Source: Polynucleobacter sp. MWH-S4W17 (lineage in GTDB: Bacteria > Pseudomonadota > Gammaproteobacteria > Burkholderiales > Burkholderiaceae). From it: a stretch of DNA of 64,000 bases. Below are positions 48,242-57,713 of this stretch, in pieces (the stretch's first letter is position 1; each line of letters opens with the position of its first letter). The stretch covers positions 1,240,001 through 1,304,000 of the forward strand of contig NZ_CP061295.1 in assembly GCF_018687535.1 (NCBI RefSeq), written 5' to 3'. A model generated the notes under the pieces. It had not been told where the DNA came from, searched no databases, and worked only from the letters and a program-made list of their open reading frames with translations. A program made the position numbers and the translations under genes.

Positions 48242-48889
48242 TTAAAGGCTGCGTGAATTACGCTTAAGATTTTTGACTTCGTTGAGAAGCTCTTGACGCT
48301 CAGAGTCATCGAGATTGTCGCTACCATCTAAACGACGTGCTCCGTCAAAACGTTTATCCCAATAGAGGCTGCCGAGATCATCCACTCGAACATTGGTACC
48401 TCTGGAAGGTGAGTGAATGAATTTGTTATCACCCACATAAATTCCAACATGAGAAAAAGTAAGGCGCATCGTATTAAAAAATACGAGATCGCCTGGTTGC
48501 AATTCTTCACGGGTAATCGGTTTACCAACACGGCTCATTTGCGTTGACTTACGCGGCAATAAGAATCCCAACTTATCTTTGAAGACATAGCCAACGAAGC
48601 TACTGCCATCTAATCCAGACTGCGGTAATTCTGTGTCCCAGCGATAGCGCACGCCAATAACTTCCATAGCGCGGTTAATTAATTCGTCTGACTTGCCAGT
48701 CACGGTATCGGCCAAGCGGTCTGATACTCGGGCAATGTAGGAGCGCCCTGCTTGGAACATACTTTCTTTGGGAACTACAGCATCCGCAGATGCCTCTACC
48801 GCCGTATCAACCGCATAGGCAGATACAGAGATGATGGCGCCTAAACCTAGGCCCAGTAGTTTCAAAAGAAGTGCTTTTTTCAATGACAT
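48242..48889 (-). CDS. NlpC/P60-family protein lacking the catalytic cysteine
   Basis: A 215-residue protein with a signal peptide (LKLLGLGLGAIISVSAYA) and an NlpC/P60 fold: INRAMEVIGVRYRWDTELP, LQPGDLVFFNTM, FSHVGIYVGDNKFIHSP. Active members have a DCSGFV motif with the nucleophilic Cys. Here the segment reads SGLDGSSFVGYVF, with Gly95 encoded by GGC at 48605-48607. There is no cysteine anywhere in the protein. His147 is kept. It is therefore probably not a peptidase, and may bind peptidoglycan or regulate a paralogue. The frame is intact, with no sign of decay. Confidence 0.85.
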   Translation of the reverse strand: MSLKKALLLKLLGLGLGAIISVSAYAVDTAVEASADAVVPKESMFQAGRSYIARVSDRLADTVTGKSDELINRAMEVIGVRYRWDTELPQSGLDGSSFVGYVFKDKLGFLLPRKSTQMSRVGKPITREELQPGDLVFFNTMRLTFSHVGIYVGDNKFIHSPSRGTNVRVDDLGSLYWDKRFDGARRLDGSDNLDDSERQELLNEVKNLKRNSRSL

Positions 48890-49026
48890 CGGTTCAGTTT
48901 AACAAAGAACCCTCAATTAACCAAGTCTTCACTCTATGCTTAAGTCTTTGTTTATAATGATAAATTTGCTTTATATCGGGGCAAATGCACCAAATTAGCC
49001 CATTCAGGGGGGTTTTGATCTGCTAT

Positions 49027-50664
49027 CTAAGTCAGCTCTGCAGCAGCAAATAGCTCTTTCGTATAGGTCTGACGAGGGTACTTAATCAGGGTTTCGGTAT
49101 CACCAAATTCCACCACCTTGCCCCCTTTGAGAACCATCACCTCGTGAGACATTGCTCTAATAACTGCTAGATCGTGACTAATCATGAGATACGCCAAGTT
49201 GTACTTTTTTTGCAGCTCGGTTAATAAGGCAAGTACCTGTTTTTGAATAGAGACATCCAATGCCGAGGTGGGCTCATCTAATACCAAAATTTGTGGGCGC
49301 AAAATTAAGGCACGCGCAATCGCAATTCTCTGGCGCTGCCCTCCAGAAAATTCATGTGGGTAGCGCAGAAGCGCAGAACGATCTAAGCCCACCTCTTTGA
49401 GCATATCCACTACACGTGTCTCACGTTCTGCAGTAGACAGTTTCGGAAAATGCACATCCAATCCCTCAGAAATAATCTGCAATACGTTCATGCGCGGTGA
49501 CAGCGAGCCAAAGGGATCCTGAAAGATCACCTGCAAGCTAGAACGCATCGCACGTCGCTCAATAGGCTTGAGTTTTTGCCAATCGCTACCAAGCACATCA
49601 ACATTGCCATTCACTTCTGCCATTGAATCACCTAGCAAGCCGAGTACAGCCATACCTAGGGTGGTTTTGCCAGAGCCAGACTCTCCAATCACACCAATGG
49701 TCTGACCTTGCTTTAGTTCAAAGCTCACTTTTTTCAATACTTTATGTGATGGCGCTTTTTTAAACCAGGAGACTGATTCTTCGCTCGGGTAAGCAACCGA
49801 GAGGTCCTCTGTTTTCAACAATACCGGAGCTAATGGCATCAGAGGTGCCAGATCGCGTACCGGCTCACTATTGACCAAGGCACGCGTATAAGGATCCTCT
49901 GGGCGCTCAAACACTTGTTTGGTTGGCCCAGCCTCCATCAAGTTACCTTGATTTAGGACAGCTACACGTTGCGCAAAATGCTTCACCAAATTGAGATCGT
50001 GGGTAATCAACAGAATGCCCATGCCACCATGATCTTTGGATTCTTCTTGGAGCTCTTTGAGTAAATCCAAGATTTGCAAACGCAAGCTCACGTCTAAAGC
50101 TGTCGTAGGCTCATCGGCAATCAGTAGCCGTGGCTTACATGCCAAAGCCATCGCAATCATGGCGCGCTGCCTTTGGCCACCCGAAAGTTGATGTGGATAT
50201 GAATGAAAGCGGCGTTCAGGCTCTGGAATGCCCGTCTTTCTGAGTAGATCAATTGCAGCATCAATCGAATCCGCCTTAGAAATCAAAGGTTGATAGATTT
50301 GTACTGCCTCGATGATTTGATTACCAACAGTAAAGAGTGGGTTCAGAGCCGTCATCGGCTCCTGAAACACCATCGCAATCTCACGACCACGAATCTCCCG
50401 AATATCTTGGATAGACATCGAGAGCAAGTCCACCGTACCCTCCCCATCTTTTTTATTCCACAAAATCTTTCCAGAGACTTTGGCGCCCTCGGGCTCTAAA
50501 CGTAATGGCGCCAATGCAGTCAGCGTCTTACCTGAGCCAGATTCCCCAACTAATGCCACACGCTCGCCAATGCCGATTTCTAAATCCAGATGATTGACTG
50601 CAAACTTTTCACGACGACCCGTTCCAAATGAAATACACAGATCTTCATAACGAAGCAAACTCAT
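49027..50664 (-). CDS. yejF: YejF-type peptide ABC transporter, tandem ATP-binding protein
   Basis: ATPase of an oligopeptide/microcin C-type importer, with two ABC cassettes in one 545-residue chain. Each has a Walker A GESGSGKT (first at about 40-47, second at about 330-337), a signature motif (LSGGQRQRAMIAMAL and FSGGQRQRIAIARAL) and a Walker B (LLIADEPTTALD and ILVLDEPTSALD). Its ATG overlaps the yejE stop by four bases. It is the last gene of yejABEF. Confidence 0.95.
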   Translation of the reverse strand: MSLLRYEDLCISFGTGRREKFAVNHLDLEIGIGERVALVGESGSGKTLTALAPLRLEPEGAKVSGKILWNKKDGEGTVDLLSMSIQDIREIRGREIAMVFQEPMTALNPLFTVGNQIIEAVQIYQPLISKADSIDAAIDLLRKTGIPEPERRFHSYPHQLSGGQRQRAMIAMALACKPRLLIADEPTTALDVSLRLQILDLLKELQEESKDHGGMGILLITHDLNLVKHFAQRVAVLNQGNLMEAGPTKQVFERPEDPYTRALVNSEPVRDLAPLMPLAPVLLKTEDLSVAYPSEESVSWFKKAPSHKVLKKVSFELKQGQTIGVIGESGSGKTTLGMAVLGLLGDSMAEVNGNVDVLGSDWQKLKPIERRAMRSSLQVIFQDPFGSLSPRMNVLQIISEGLDVHFPKLSTAERETRVVDMLKEVGLDRSALLRYPHEFSGGQRQRIAIARALILRPQILVLDEPTSALDVSIQKQVLALLTELQKKYNLAYLMISHDLAVIRAMSHEVMVLKGGKVVEFGDTETLIKYPRQTYTKELFAAAELT

Positions 50665-51686
50665 GAACGACCTCCGCTCATTACGCCAGCCTTGCGAGAA
50701 TCAAAAGCATTACGCAATGCTTCACCCATAAAAGTTAATAGCAACAGAGTTGCGACCAAGACAACAAAGGTTGATAGAGAGATCCACCAGGCATCAAGAT
50801 TGCTTTTGCCTTGAGAGAGTAGTTCACCCAAGCTTGGAGTACCTGGGGGTACACCCAAGCCTAAAAAGTCCAAGCTGGTTAACGACAAAATGGCGGCACT
50901 CATGCGAAATGGCAAAAAGGTAATCACTGGTGTCAAGCTATTAGGCAGAATGTGACGCCACATGATTTGCAAATTGGTTAAACCCAATGCTCTTGCTGCA
51001 CGCACATATTCCAGGGCGCGATTGCGGAAAAATTCTGCACGGACGTAATCTGATAGGCCCATCCAACCAAAAGCGGCTAACAAAATAATCAGTAGGGAAA
51101 CACTGGGATTAAAGATTGAGGCAAAAATGATGAGCAAGTACAGCTCTGGCATAGCTGACCAGATTTCTATCAGGCGCTGCGAGACTAGGTCAAACTTTCC
51201 TCCAAAGAAGCCCATTAAGGATCCAGTGATGATGCCCACACTCACGCCAACGATCGTTAGTGCAAGACCAAAAAGAATCGATAAGCGAAAACCATAGATC
51301 AGGCGAGCCAAAACATCGCGCCCACGATCATCGGTCCCTAACCAGTTCTCCCATGATGGTGGTGCTGGATTAGGCACTTGTGAAAAATAATTGAGCGTCT
51401 CATAGCTATAGTGAATCGGCGGGTAGATTGCCCAGTTTCCATTACTAGTAATGTTCTGACGAATATCGGGATCTAAGAAATCAGTTGGAGTCGCAAAGTC
51501 ACCACCAAAAACAGTTTCTGGCTGACTCTTCACAATCGGAAAATAGAAATGGCCTTCATAGCGCACCACCAAAGGCTTATCATTCGCAATCAATTCAGCG
51601 CACATCGATAAGCCAAAGAGGATCATGAAGATCCATAAGCTTACATACCCTATACGACTATTTTTGAAGCGCTGCCAACGACTCAT
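50661..51686 (-). CDS. yejE: YejE-type peptide ABC transporter permease
   Basis: Inner-membrane permease (DppC/OppC family). I chose ATG 51686 (MSRWQRFKNSRIGYVSLWIF), which overlaps the yejB stop as ATGA; the frame is open further upstream but inside yejB. A membrane helix, a periplasmic loop and the segment NWLGTDDRGRDVLARLIYGF are followed by five helices. The EAA motif EYVRAARALGLTNLQIMWRH contacts the ATPase. The product is 341 residues. Confidence 0.95.
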   Translation of the reverse strand: MSRWQRFKNSRIGYVSLWIFMILFGLSMCAELIANDKPLVVRYEGHFYFPIVKSQPETVFGGDFATPTDFLDPDIRQNITSNGNWAIYPPIHYSYETLNYFSQVPNPAPPSWENWLGTDDRGRDVLARLIYGFRLSILFGLALTIVGVSVGIITGSLMGFFGGKFDLVSQRLIEIWSAMPELYLLIIFASIFNPSVSLLIILLAAFGWMGLSDYVRAEFFRNRALEYVRAARALGLTNLQIMWRHILPNSLTPVITFLPFRMSAAILSLTSLDFLGLGVPPGTPSLGELLSQGKSNLDAWWISLSTFVVLVATLLLLTFMGEALRNAFDSRKAGVMSGGRS

Positions 51687-52759
51687 GAGCCGCCTCCTGC
51701 ACCAAACTGAATGCGTGGGTCTACATAAACATAGCAAAGATCAGAGATTAACTTGGTGAATAGGCCAATCAGAGTGAATAAATACAGAGTGCCGAAAACT
51801 ACTGGGTAGTCACGACGCATTACAGACTCGTACGAAAGCAAACCGAGTCCGTCTAATGAGAATAGTGTTTCGATCAATAGTGAGCCAGTAAAGAATGCGC
51901 CGATAAATGCGGCCGGAAAACCCGTTACTAAGGGCAAGAGTGCGTTACGGAATACATGCTTCCATAGCACTTGCTTTTCAGTAAGGCCCTTTGCGCGCGC
52001 AGTCAAAACATACTGCTTACGAATCTCTTCCAAAAAAGAGTTCTTAGTCAACATCGTGACTACGGCGAAACTACCCAAAACAGAGGCGGTAATCGGCAAC
52101 ACTAAATGCCACAAGTAATCCATGACTTTGCCAACCAAACTCAGATCACTCCAATTATCTGAAGTGAGGCCTCGTAGCGGGAATAACTGCAAGAAACTGC
52201 CTCCGCCAAAAAGCACCAGCAATAAGACACCCAATACAAAACCAGGAATCGCATAACCCACCAAGATCATGCTGCTGGTTACGGCATCAAAACGTGAACC
52301 ATCGCGCACTGCTTTAGCTATTCCCAAGGGTATGGAAACTAAATACGTGATGAAGAAGGTCCATAGTCCAATGCTGATCGAGACCGGCAACTTAGAGACC
52401 ACTAAAGTCCAAACGCTTTCGTGCTGGTAATAGCTTTGACCCAAGTCGAATCTGGCAAAGCGGCCTAACATCATGAAATAGCGTTCAAGTGGTGGCTTAT
52501 CGAAACCATATAACGCTTTCACCTCCTCTAGGCGCTGTGCATCCACACCTTGACGGCCGCGATAGGTTGATCCGGACCCAGAGGACTCGGAGCCGCCTGT
52601 TGCAGCGCCACCCTTCCCTTTTAGTTCCAATACCATTTGCTCTACTGGACCACCAGGAACAAATTGCACTACTGCGAAGGTAAGCGTTAATACTCCCAAG
52701 ATGGTAGGAATCATCAAGAGCAAACGTTTAAAAATATAAGCGCGCATTTGACCTTGCAT
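51683..52759 (-). CDS. yejB: YejB-type peptide ABC transporter permease
   Basis: Inner-membrane permease (DppB/OppB family). The true start is most likely ATG 52759, which overlaps the yejA stop as TAATG and has AGAGG upstream; the open frame extends to a GTG inside yejA. The protein begins MQGQMRAYIFKRLLLMIPTI, then TFAVVQFVPGGPVEQ and an unusual Gly/Ser-rich insert (KGKGGAATGGSESSGSGS), then the EAA motif YVLTARAKGLTEKQVLWKHV. It has six predicted helices. Confidence 0.94.
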   Translation of the reverse strand: MQGQMRAYIFKRLLLMIPTILGVLTLTFAVVQFVPGGPVEQMVLELKGKGGAATGGSESSGSGSTYRGRQGVDAQRLEEVKALYGFDKPPLERYFMMLGRFARFDLGQSYYQHESVWTLVVSKLPVSISIGLWTFFITYLVSIPLGIAKAVRDGSRFDAVTSSMILVGYAIPGFVLGVLLLVLFGGGSFLQLFPLRGLTSDNWSDLSLVGKVMDYLWHLVLPITASVLGSFAVVTMLTKNSFLEEIRKQYVLTARAKGLTEKQVLWKHVFRNALLPLVTGFPAAFIGAFFTGSLLIETLFSLDGLGLLSYESVMRRDYPVVFGTLYLFTLIGLFTKLISDLCYVYVDPRIQFGAGGGS

Positions 52760-54627
52760 TATTTGACCTCTTCTTTCCACCAATTTTGCATGATCCATGT
52801 CTCGGCCGAGTAATACAAAGGAGGTTCTGGATAACGCATCTCGTGGCGGAAGGCAACACGATGCGTTGGGTTGTACCACTGCGGCACAACGTAATAACTA
52901 TTCCACAGAACTCTGTCTAGGGCTCTCGTTGCGGTTCTTAACTGTTCCCGATTTTGTGCTCTGGTAATTTCATCAATCAAAGCATCCACCACAGGAGACT
53001 GCACACCAATCACATTATCAGAGCCTTTTTCTTTAGCAGCCTGACTGCCAAAGCGATCCCAGAGTTCATTGCCTGGATTTTGGGAGTCCTGAAATCTGAC
53101 GGTGGTCATATCAAAGTCGTATTCATTCATACGCTTTTGATGCAAAGCAAAGTCGCTAGTCCTAATATCTACCTCCACTCCCAGCTTCTCTAAGTTGCGT
53201 ACATAAGCAGAAATCACTCTCAAGAAGAACCCGCCATCTTCCACAATCTCAAAACGAAATGGCTCACCCTTTTCATTGCGTAATGCACCGTCACGATATT
53301 GCCAGCCGGCATGAAGAAGGAGCTCACGGGCTTTCTTTAAGTTCTGGCGTAGGCTGCCGGGCGGCTTAGTTGATGGCGCCGCAGGCATTGGCTCAAAGAC
53401 GGCATCTGGAACCCACTGTGGGTATTTTGCTTTTAAGGGCTTAAGTAGCTTTAGCTCTAACTCTGTAGGTTTGCGAGGGCCGTCAAAGTTGGCACTCAAA
53501 TCACTGTTGGTGAAATAACTATTGATACGGCTGTACTGATCAAAAAATATTTGGCGATTAAGCCATTCAAAGTCAAGCGCATAACCTAAGGCTTCGCGCA
53601 CACGCGCATCTTTAAAAATAGGACGTCGCACATTCATGGCAAAACCTTGCATGCCAGCGCCATTGTGATTTAGGAATGCTTTCTTTAAGAGAACACCTTG
53701 CTCAAACTTAGAGCCAACATACCCTTTAGCCCATATCTTGGCGCGATACTCAACCAGAGCATCAAACTCCCCTGCTTTAAAGGCTTCTAACCTAACAGCA
53801 TCATCGCTATAGAGCTTATATAGAACACGATCAAAGTTATAAAAGCCAACGCGGACATTTAATGGTTTACCGAGTTGATCAGCCCAATAGTTTGGGTTCT
53901 TTTTATAAACAATCGATTTACCTGCTTTAAAAGATTCAATCAAGTAAGGCCCACTACCGACTGGCATTTCAAAGGCAAGACTCTCAAATGGAATCACCGT
54001 TCCATCAGCTTGCTTACCCCAGTTCCGTGAGAACACTGGAAATGTCCCCGCCAAAATAGGTAGTTCAGTATTGTCATTCTTAAAGTCGAAGCGGATGGAT
54101 CGTTCAGACAAAACAACCGCTTCTTTAATATCCGCAAAAGTAGTTTTATAACGCGGATGCGCTTTACCACTCATCAAGGTATCAAAACTATATTTAACGT
54201 CAGCAGCCAAGACTGGACTGCCATCTGAAAATTTTGCCTCTGATCGAAGATGGAAGGTAACCGACTTGTGATCTTTGGCCACCTGAATATCGTCTGCCAA
54301 TAAACCGTAAATACTAGAGACCTCATCCGCACTTCCTTCGGCCAAGGACTCAAACATCAATTCAATACCGGGAGCAGTGATACCTCTCAGGGTAAATGGA
54401 TTAAATTTATCAAAGCTCGTTCTTTGCCCCGGGTTTGGCAAGACCAGGGTTCCACCCCGGGGAGCATTGGGATTAACGTAATCAAAATGGGCAAATCCAT
54501 CAGGATATTTAGGCTTGCCGTATTGCGCAATCCCCTGTCCTGCCAGAGCGATATTGGCCCCTAGCCCCGCTAGCAGGGCTAGCAGCAAAAAATAGGCAAT
54601 TTGTCGAATGGGCTTTAAGGTGGACAT
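52759..54627 (-). CDS. yejA: YejA-type extracellular solute-binding protein
   Basis: Periplasmic peptide-binding component (SBP family 5, 622 residues). The signal peptide is IRQIAYFLLLALLAGLGANIALA. The mature part has FAHFDYVNPNAPRGGTLVLP, SDGSPVLAADVKYSFDTLMS and RVREALGYALDFEWLNRQIF, typical of YejA proteins. Homologues import microcin C or related peptides; the natural ligand is not known. It opens the yejABEF operon, divergent from fabI across only 50 bases, so their promoters must overlap or abut. Confidence 0.94.
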   Translation of the reverse strand: MSTLKPIRQIAYFLLLALLAGLGANIALAGQGIAQYGKPKYPDGFAHFDYVNPNAPRGGTLVLPNPGQRTSFDKFNPFTLRGITAPGIELMFESLAEGSADEVSSIYGLLADDIQVAKDHKSVTFHLRSEAKFSDGSPVLAADVKYSFDTLMSGKAHPRYKTTFADIKEAVVLSERSIRFDFKNDNTELPILAGTFPVFSRNWGKQADGTVIPFESLAFEMPVGSGPYLIESFKAGKSIVYKKNPNYWADQLGKPLNVRVGFYNFDRVLYKLYSDDAVRLEAFKAGEFDALVEYRAKIWAKGYVGSKFEQGVLLKKAFLNHNGAGMQGFAMNVRRPIFKDARVREALGYALDFEWLNRQIFFDQYSRINSYFTNSDLSANFDGPRKPTELELKLLKPLKAKYPQWVPDAVFEPMPAAPSTKPPGSLRQNLKKARELLLHAGWQYRDGALRNEKGEPFRFEIVEDGGFFLRVISAYVRNLEKLGVEVDIRTSDFALHQKRMNEYDFDMTTVRFQDSQNPGNELWDRFGSQAAKEKGSDNVIGVQSPVVDALIDEITRAQNREQLRTATRALDRVLWNSYYVVPQWYNPTHRVAFRHEMRYPEPPLYYSAETWIMQNWWKEEVK

Positions 54628-54677
54628 ATATGCAACAATTGTAGATAGCTAATCATATTTGAAGTAAAGGACACAAC

Positions 54678-55463
54678 ATGGGCTTTCTCACCGGCAAAAA
54701 AATCCTCATTACCGGCCTCCTCTCTAATCGCTCTATTGCCTATGGCATAGCCAAGGCCTGCCACCGCGAAGGTGCCGAACTAGCCTTTACCTATGTAGGT
54801 GAGCGCTTTAAGGACCGTATCGTTGATTTTGCAAAAGAATTCAATACCGAACTGATTTTTGACTGCGATGTGGGCAGCGACGAACAAATCAGCGCCCTTT
54901 TTAAGGATTTAGCTAAATCCTGGCCCCAATTTGATGGTTTTGTACACGCGATTGGCTTTGCCCCACGCGAAGCAATTGCTGGCGATTTTTTGGAAGGTCT
55001 TTCTCGTGAAGGCTTCAAGATTGCTCATGATATTTCTGCATACAGCTTTCCAGCAATGGCAAAAGAAGCACTCCCAATGTTGCGTGATAAATCTTCATTG
55101 CTCACATTAACTTATTTAGGATCCATGAAGAATGTTCCTAACTACAACACTATGGGTTTAGCAAAAGCATCGCTTGAAGCATCCGTTCGCTACCTCGCTG
55201 GCTCAGTTGGCCCTAAAGGCATTCGCGCTAACGGCATCTCTGCTGGCCCAATTAAAACTCTAGCGGCTTCTGGCATTAAAGGTTTTGGCAAGATTTTGCA
55301 AGCGGTTGAGGAAACTGCCCCACTGCGTCGTAATGTGACCATTGATGATGTGGGCAATACTGCTGCATTCTTATTGTCTGACTTAGCCAATGGCATCACC
55401 GCTGAAATCATTTACGTTGACAACGGCTTTAGTCAAGTAGTTGGCGGAATGGATGAAGTTTGA
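54678..55463 (+). CDS. fabI: Enoyl-[acyl-carrier-protein] reductase FabI (NADH)
   Basis: Catalyses the last step of each fatty-acid elongation cycle. FLTGKKILITGLLSNRSIAY holds the FabI-type dinucleotide site, and the catalytic Tyr146, Tyr156 and Lys163 fall at the same numbers as in E. coli (TYLGS, NYNTMGLAKAS). The length of 261 is standard. AAAGGA precedes the ATG at good spacing. Its TGA overlaps the TTG start of chrA. Confidence 0.97.
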   Translation: MGFLTGKKILITGLLSNRSIAYGIAKACHREGAELAFTYVGERFKDRIVDFAKEFNTELIFDCDVGSDEQISALFKDLAKSWPQFDGFVHAIGFAPREAIAGDFLEGLSREGFKIAHDISAYSFPAMAKEALPMLRDKSSLLTLTYLGSMKNVPNYNTMGLAKASLEASVRYLAGSVGPKGIRANGISAGPIKTLAASGIKGFGKILQAVEETAPLRRNVTIDDVGNTAAFLLSDLANGITAEIIYVDNGFSQVVGGMDEV

Positions 55464-56788
55464 GTATTTCGCTGCGCGAGGCCCTGAAGTTTTGGGCTAA
55501 GCTAGGCTTTATCAGTTTTGGTGGGCCCGCAGGACAGATTGCCGTTCTTCACCAAGAGTTAGTTGAAAAGCGTCGCTGGATTTCTGAGCGGCGCTTTTTA
55601 CATGCTCTGAACTACTGCATGCTATTACCAGGGCCCGAGGCCCAACAGCTAGTAACCTATATTGGTTGGCTCATGCACCGCAGCTGGGGCGGCATCCTAG
55701 CGGGTACGCTCTTTGTGTTGCCCTCCTTATTCATTTTGATTGGCTTGTCATGGGTATACCTCACCTTCGGACAAGTTCCTTGGATTGCAGCCATCTTTTT
55801 TGGTATCAAGCCTGCAGTGACTGCGATCGTATTGCACGCTGCAGTGCGAATTGGTAAACGCACAATTCATAACCAAGCACTTCAATGGATCGCCCTTGGA
55901 TCTTTTTTAGCCATCTTTATTCTGAATCTCGCTTTTCCCATCATCGTGCTCATTGCGGCAGCAATCGGTTACTGGGGAGGCAAACGCTATCCAGAATATT
56001 TCCAACAAGCTGGTGGGCATAGTACGAAAGAAGCAAAACAATTTGATAACGCCATCATTGATGACGACACCCCTACTCCCGAGCACGCCAAATTTACTTA
56101 TTCAAAAACGATACGCTATAGTGGTGTTGCGCTTGCTTGCTGGCTAGCCCCTATTGGTACGCTAGTAGCAATCTTTGGCTGGAAAACCTTATACCCAAAT
56201 ATCGCATGGTTCTTTACCAAAGCCGCCCTTCTGACTTTTGGTGGCGCTTATGCTGTGCTTCCATATGTATATCAAGGAGCAGTCGAGCACTTTCATTGGC
56301 TCAGCGCCAATCAAATGATTGATGGTTTGGCGCTGGGTGAAGCAACGCCAGGCCCGCTGATCATGGTGGTAGCCTTTGTTGGCTACCTTGCAGGACATAT
56401 TCAATATCTGATTGGCAACAGCAACCCATTTTGGTTTGGAGTGCTAGGCGCTTGCGTTGCTACTTGGTTTACTTTTTTACCCTCCTTCTTTTTTATCTTG
56501 GTGGGCGGTCCGTTAATTGAGTCAACCCATGGCAAGCCAGGATTTACAGCACCGCTAACCGCAATCACAGCAGCAGTGGTTGGCGTCATCGCTAATCTAG
56601 GCCTCTTCTTTGCTTATCACGTCTTTTTACCAAGAGGCTTTGGCGGATCTATCTCTTGGATCTCGATTTTGATCTGCGGTTTAGCTGGTTTGGCTTTATT
56701 TAAGTTTCAAAAGGGTGTTCTTTCAGTATTGGGCGGTTCAGCCTTGGCTGGATTGCTCTTCTATTACATCTCTATTTTGATAGGGTGA
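55460..56788 (+). CDS. chrA: Chromate transporter family protein ChrA
   Basis: A 442-residue long-chain CHR-family membrane protein with two homologous halves. The first half carries GFISFGGPAGQIAVLHQE and LLPGPEAQQLVTYIG. The second half carries LLTFGGAYAVLPYVYQG and EATPGPLIMVVAFVGY. About ten to twelve helices are predicted, with a charged loop around 175-205. Members export chromate or take part in sulfate/anion movement; substrate specificity is not readable. The start is TTG 55460, overlapping the fabI stop as TTGA. Confidence 0.92.
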   Translation: MSISLREALKFWAKLGFISFGGPAGQIAVLHQELVEKRRWISERRFLHALNYCMLLPGPEAQQLVTYIGWLMHRSWGGILAGTLFVLPSLFILIGLSWVYLTFGQVPWIAAIFFGIKPAVTAIVLHAAVRIGKRTIHNQALQWIALGSFLAIFILNLAFPIIVLIAAAIGYWGGKRYPEYFQQAGGHSTKEAKQFDNAIIDDDTPTPEHAKFTYSKTIRYSGVALACWLAPIGTLVAIFGWKTLYPNIAWFFTKAALLTFGGAYAVLPYVYQGAVEHFHWLSANQMIDGLALGEATPGPLIMVVAFVGYLAGHIQYLIGNSNPFWFGVLGACVATWFTFLPSFFFILVGGPLIESTHGKPGFTAPLTAITAAVVGVIANLGLFFAYHVFLPRGFGGSISWISILICGLAGLALFKFQKGVLSVLGGSALAGLLFYYISILIG

Positions 56789-56810
56789 GTTTTTTCACAA
56801 GATTGGCATA

Positions 56811-57695
56811 ATGGAACTTATGCGAATCGAATCTCAAACTATCACCCACCTGCAAGAATGGCTTGGTAAAACCGAGTCTCTACAAGACACCGTCACAGCA
56901 GCCCCTGTGCGAGCACTATCCGCAACTTTGGATCGCAATGATGCTGCACCAAGTAAGGGGACTTTTTTACCTGAGCTATGGCACTGGTTGTATTTTCTGC
57001 CCCACGCCCGCGAATCCGAAATCGGACCTGATGGTCATCCAAAACGTGGTGGCTTTCTTCCGCCGGTGCCACTACCTCGTCGTATGTGGGCAGGTAGCCG
57101 CCTTGAATGGCTAAAACCACTTGCTGTTGGCGACGAGATTGAACGCGTTTCCACGATTGAGTCCGTAAGCCATAAAGCAGGTCGCACAGGCGACTTAATT
57201 TTCGTATTGGTCAATCACAAAATCTCTAACCAGAACGGTCTAGCGATTATTGAAGAGCATGACATTGTGTATCGCGATGCGCCAGGGCCAGACGATAAAC
57301 CTGTTGCCCCTACTGCCGCACCGACGGATGCCAAATGGAGTAAAGCAATTACGCCTGATGACGTACTTCTATTTCGTTATTCAGCATTAACTTTTAATGG
57401 CCATCGAATTCACTATGATCGCAAATATGTTACTGAAGTTGAGGGCTATCCAGGCCTCATTGTTCACGGCCCCTTGATTGCGACTCTATTAGTTGATCTA
57501 GTGCGTCAAAGTATTCCAGGATGCAAGCTTAAGAGTTTTGAGTTCCGCGCGATACGCCCTACTTTTGATATCAATATCTTTAAAGTCAATGCCAAGCCGG
57601 ATCTAGAAAATGATCCGAGTGGAAAAACTATTTCCATTTGGGCAGAGGATCATGAAGGTTGGCTCACTATGCAAGCCACTGCTGTTCTAGCCTAA
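56811..57695 (+). CDS. MaoC-type acyl-CoA hydratase (mesaconyl/itaconyl-CoA hydratase-like)
   Basis: A 294-residue double hot-dog protein. The N-terminal half is a FAS1-like dehydratase domain (LPELWHWLYFLPHARESEIG, GFLPPVPLPRRMWAGSRLEW). The C-terminal half has RYSALTFNGHRIHYDRKYV followed by EGYPGLIVHGPLIATLLVDL, the hydratase motif with catalytic Asn/His. This layout is shared by mesaconyl-C4-CoA and itaconyl-CoA hydratases. Its partners downstream, MmgE/PrpD and CitE-like genes, support a role in dicarboxyl-CoA metabolism, but the substrate is inference. Confidence 0.82.
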   Translation: MELMRIESQTITHLQEWLGKTESLQDTVTAAPVRALSATLDRNDAAPSKGTFLPELWHWLYFLPHARESEIGPDGHPKRGGFLPPVPLPRRMWAGSRLEWLKPLAVGDEIERVSTIESVSHKAGRTGDLIFVLVNHKISNQNGLAIIEEHDIVYRDAPGPDDKPVAPTAAPTDAKWSKAITPDDVLLFRYSALTFNGHRIHYDRKYVTEVEGYPGLIVHGPLIATLLVDLVRQSIPGCKLKSFEFRAIRPTFDINIFKVNAKPDLENDPSGKTISIWAEDHEGWLTMQATAVLA

Positions 57696-57713
57696 TCACA
57701 AGAAGGTTTACTG

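Noticed and set aside
48242..48889. NlpC/P60 gene as a pseudogene
   Set aside because: Despite the missing Cys, the frame, signal peptide and other motifs are intact, so I kept it as a coding gene.
48953..48958. Exact TATAAT on the plus strand
   Set aside because: No -35 element lies at the right distance and no plus-strand gene or RNA follows; it is AT-rich chance sequence.
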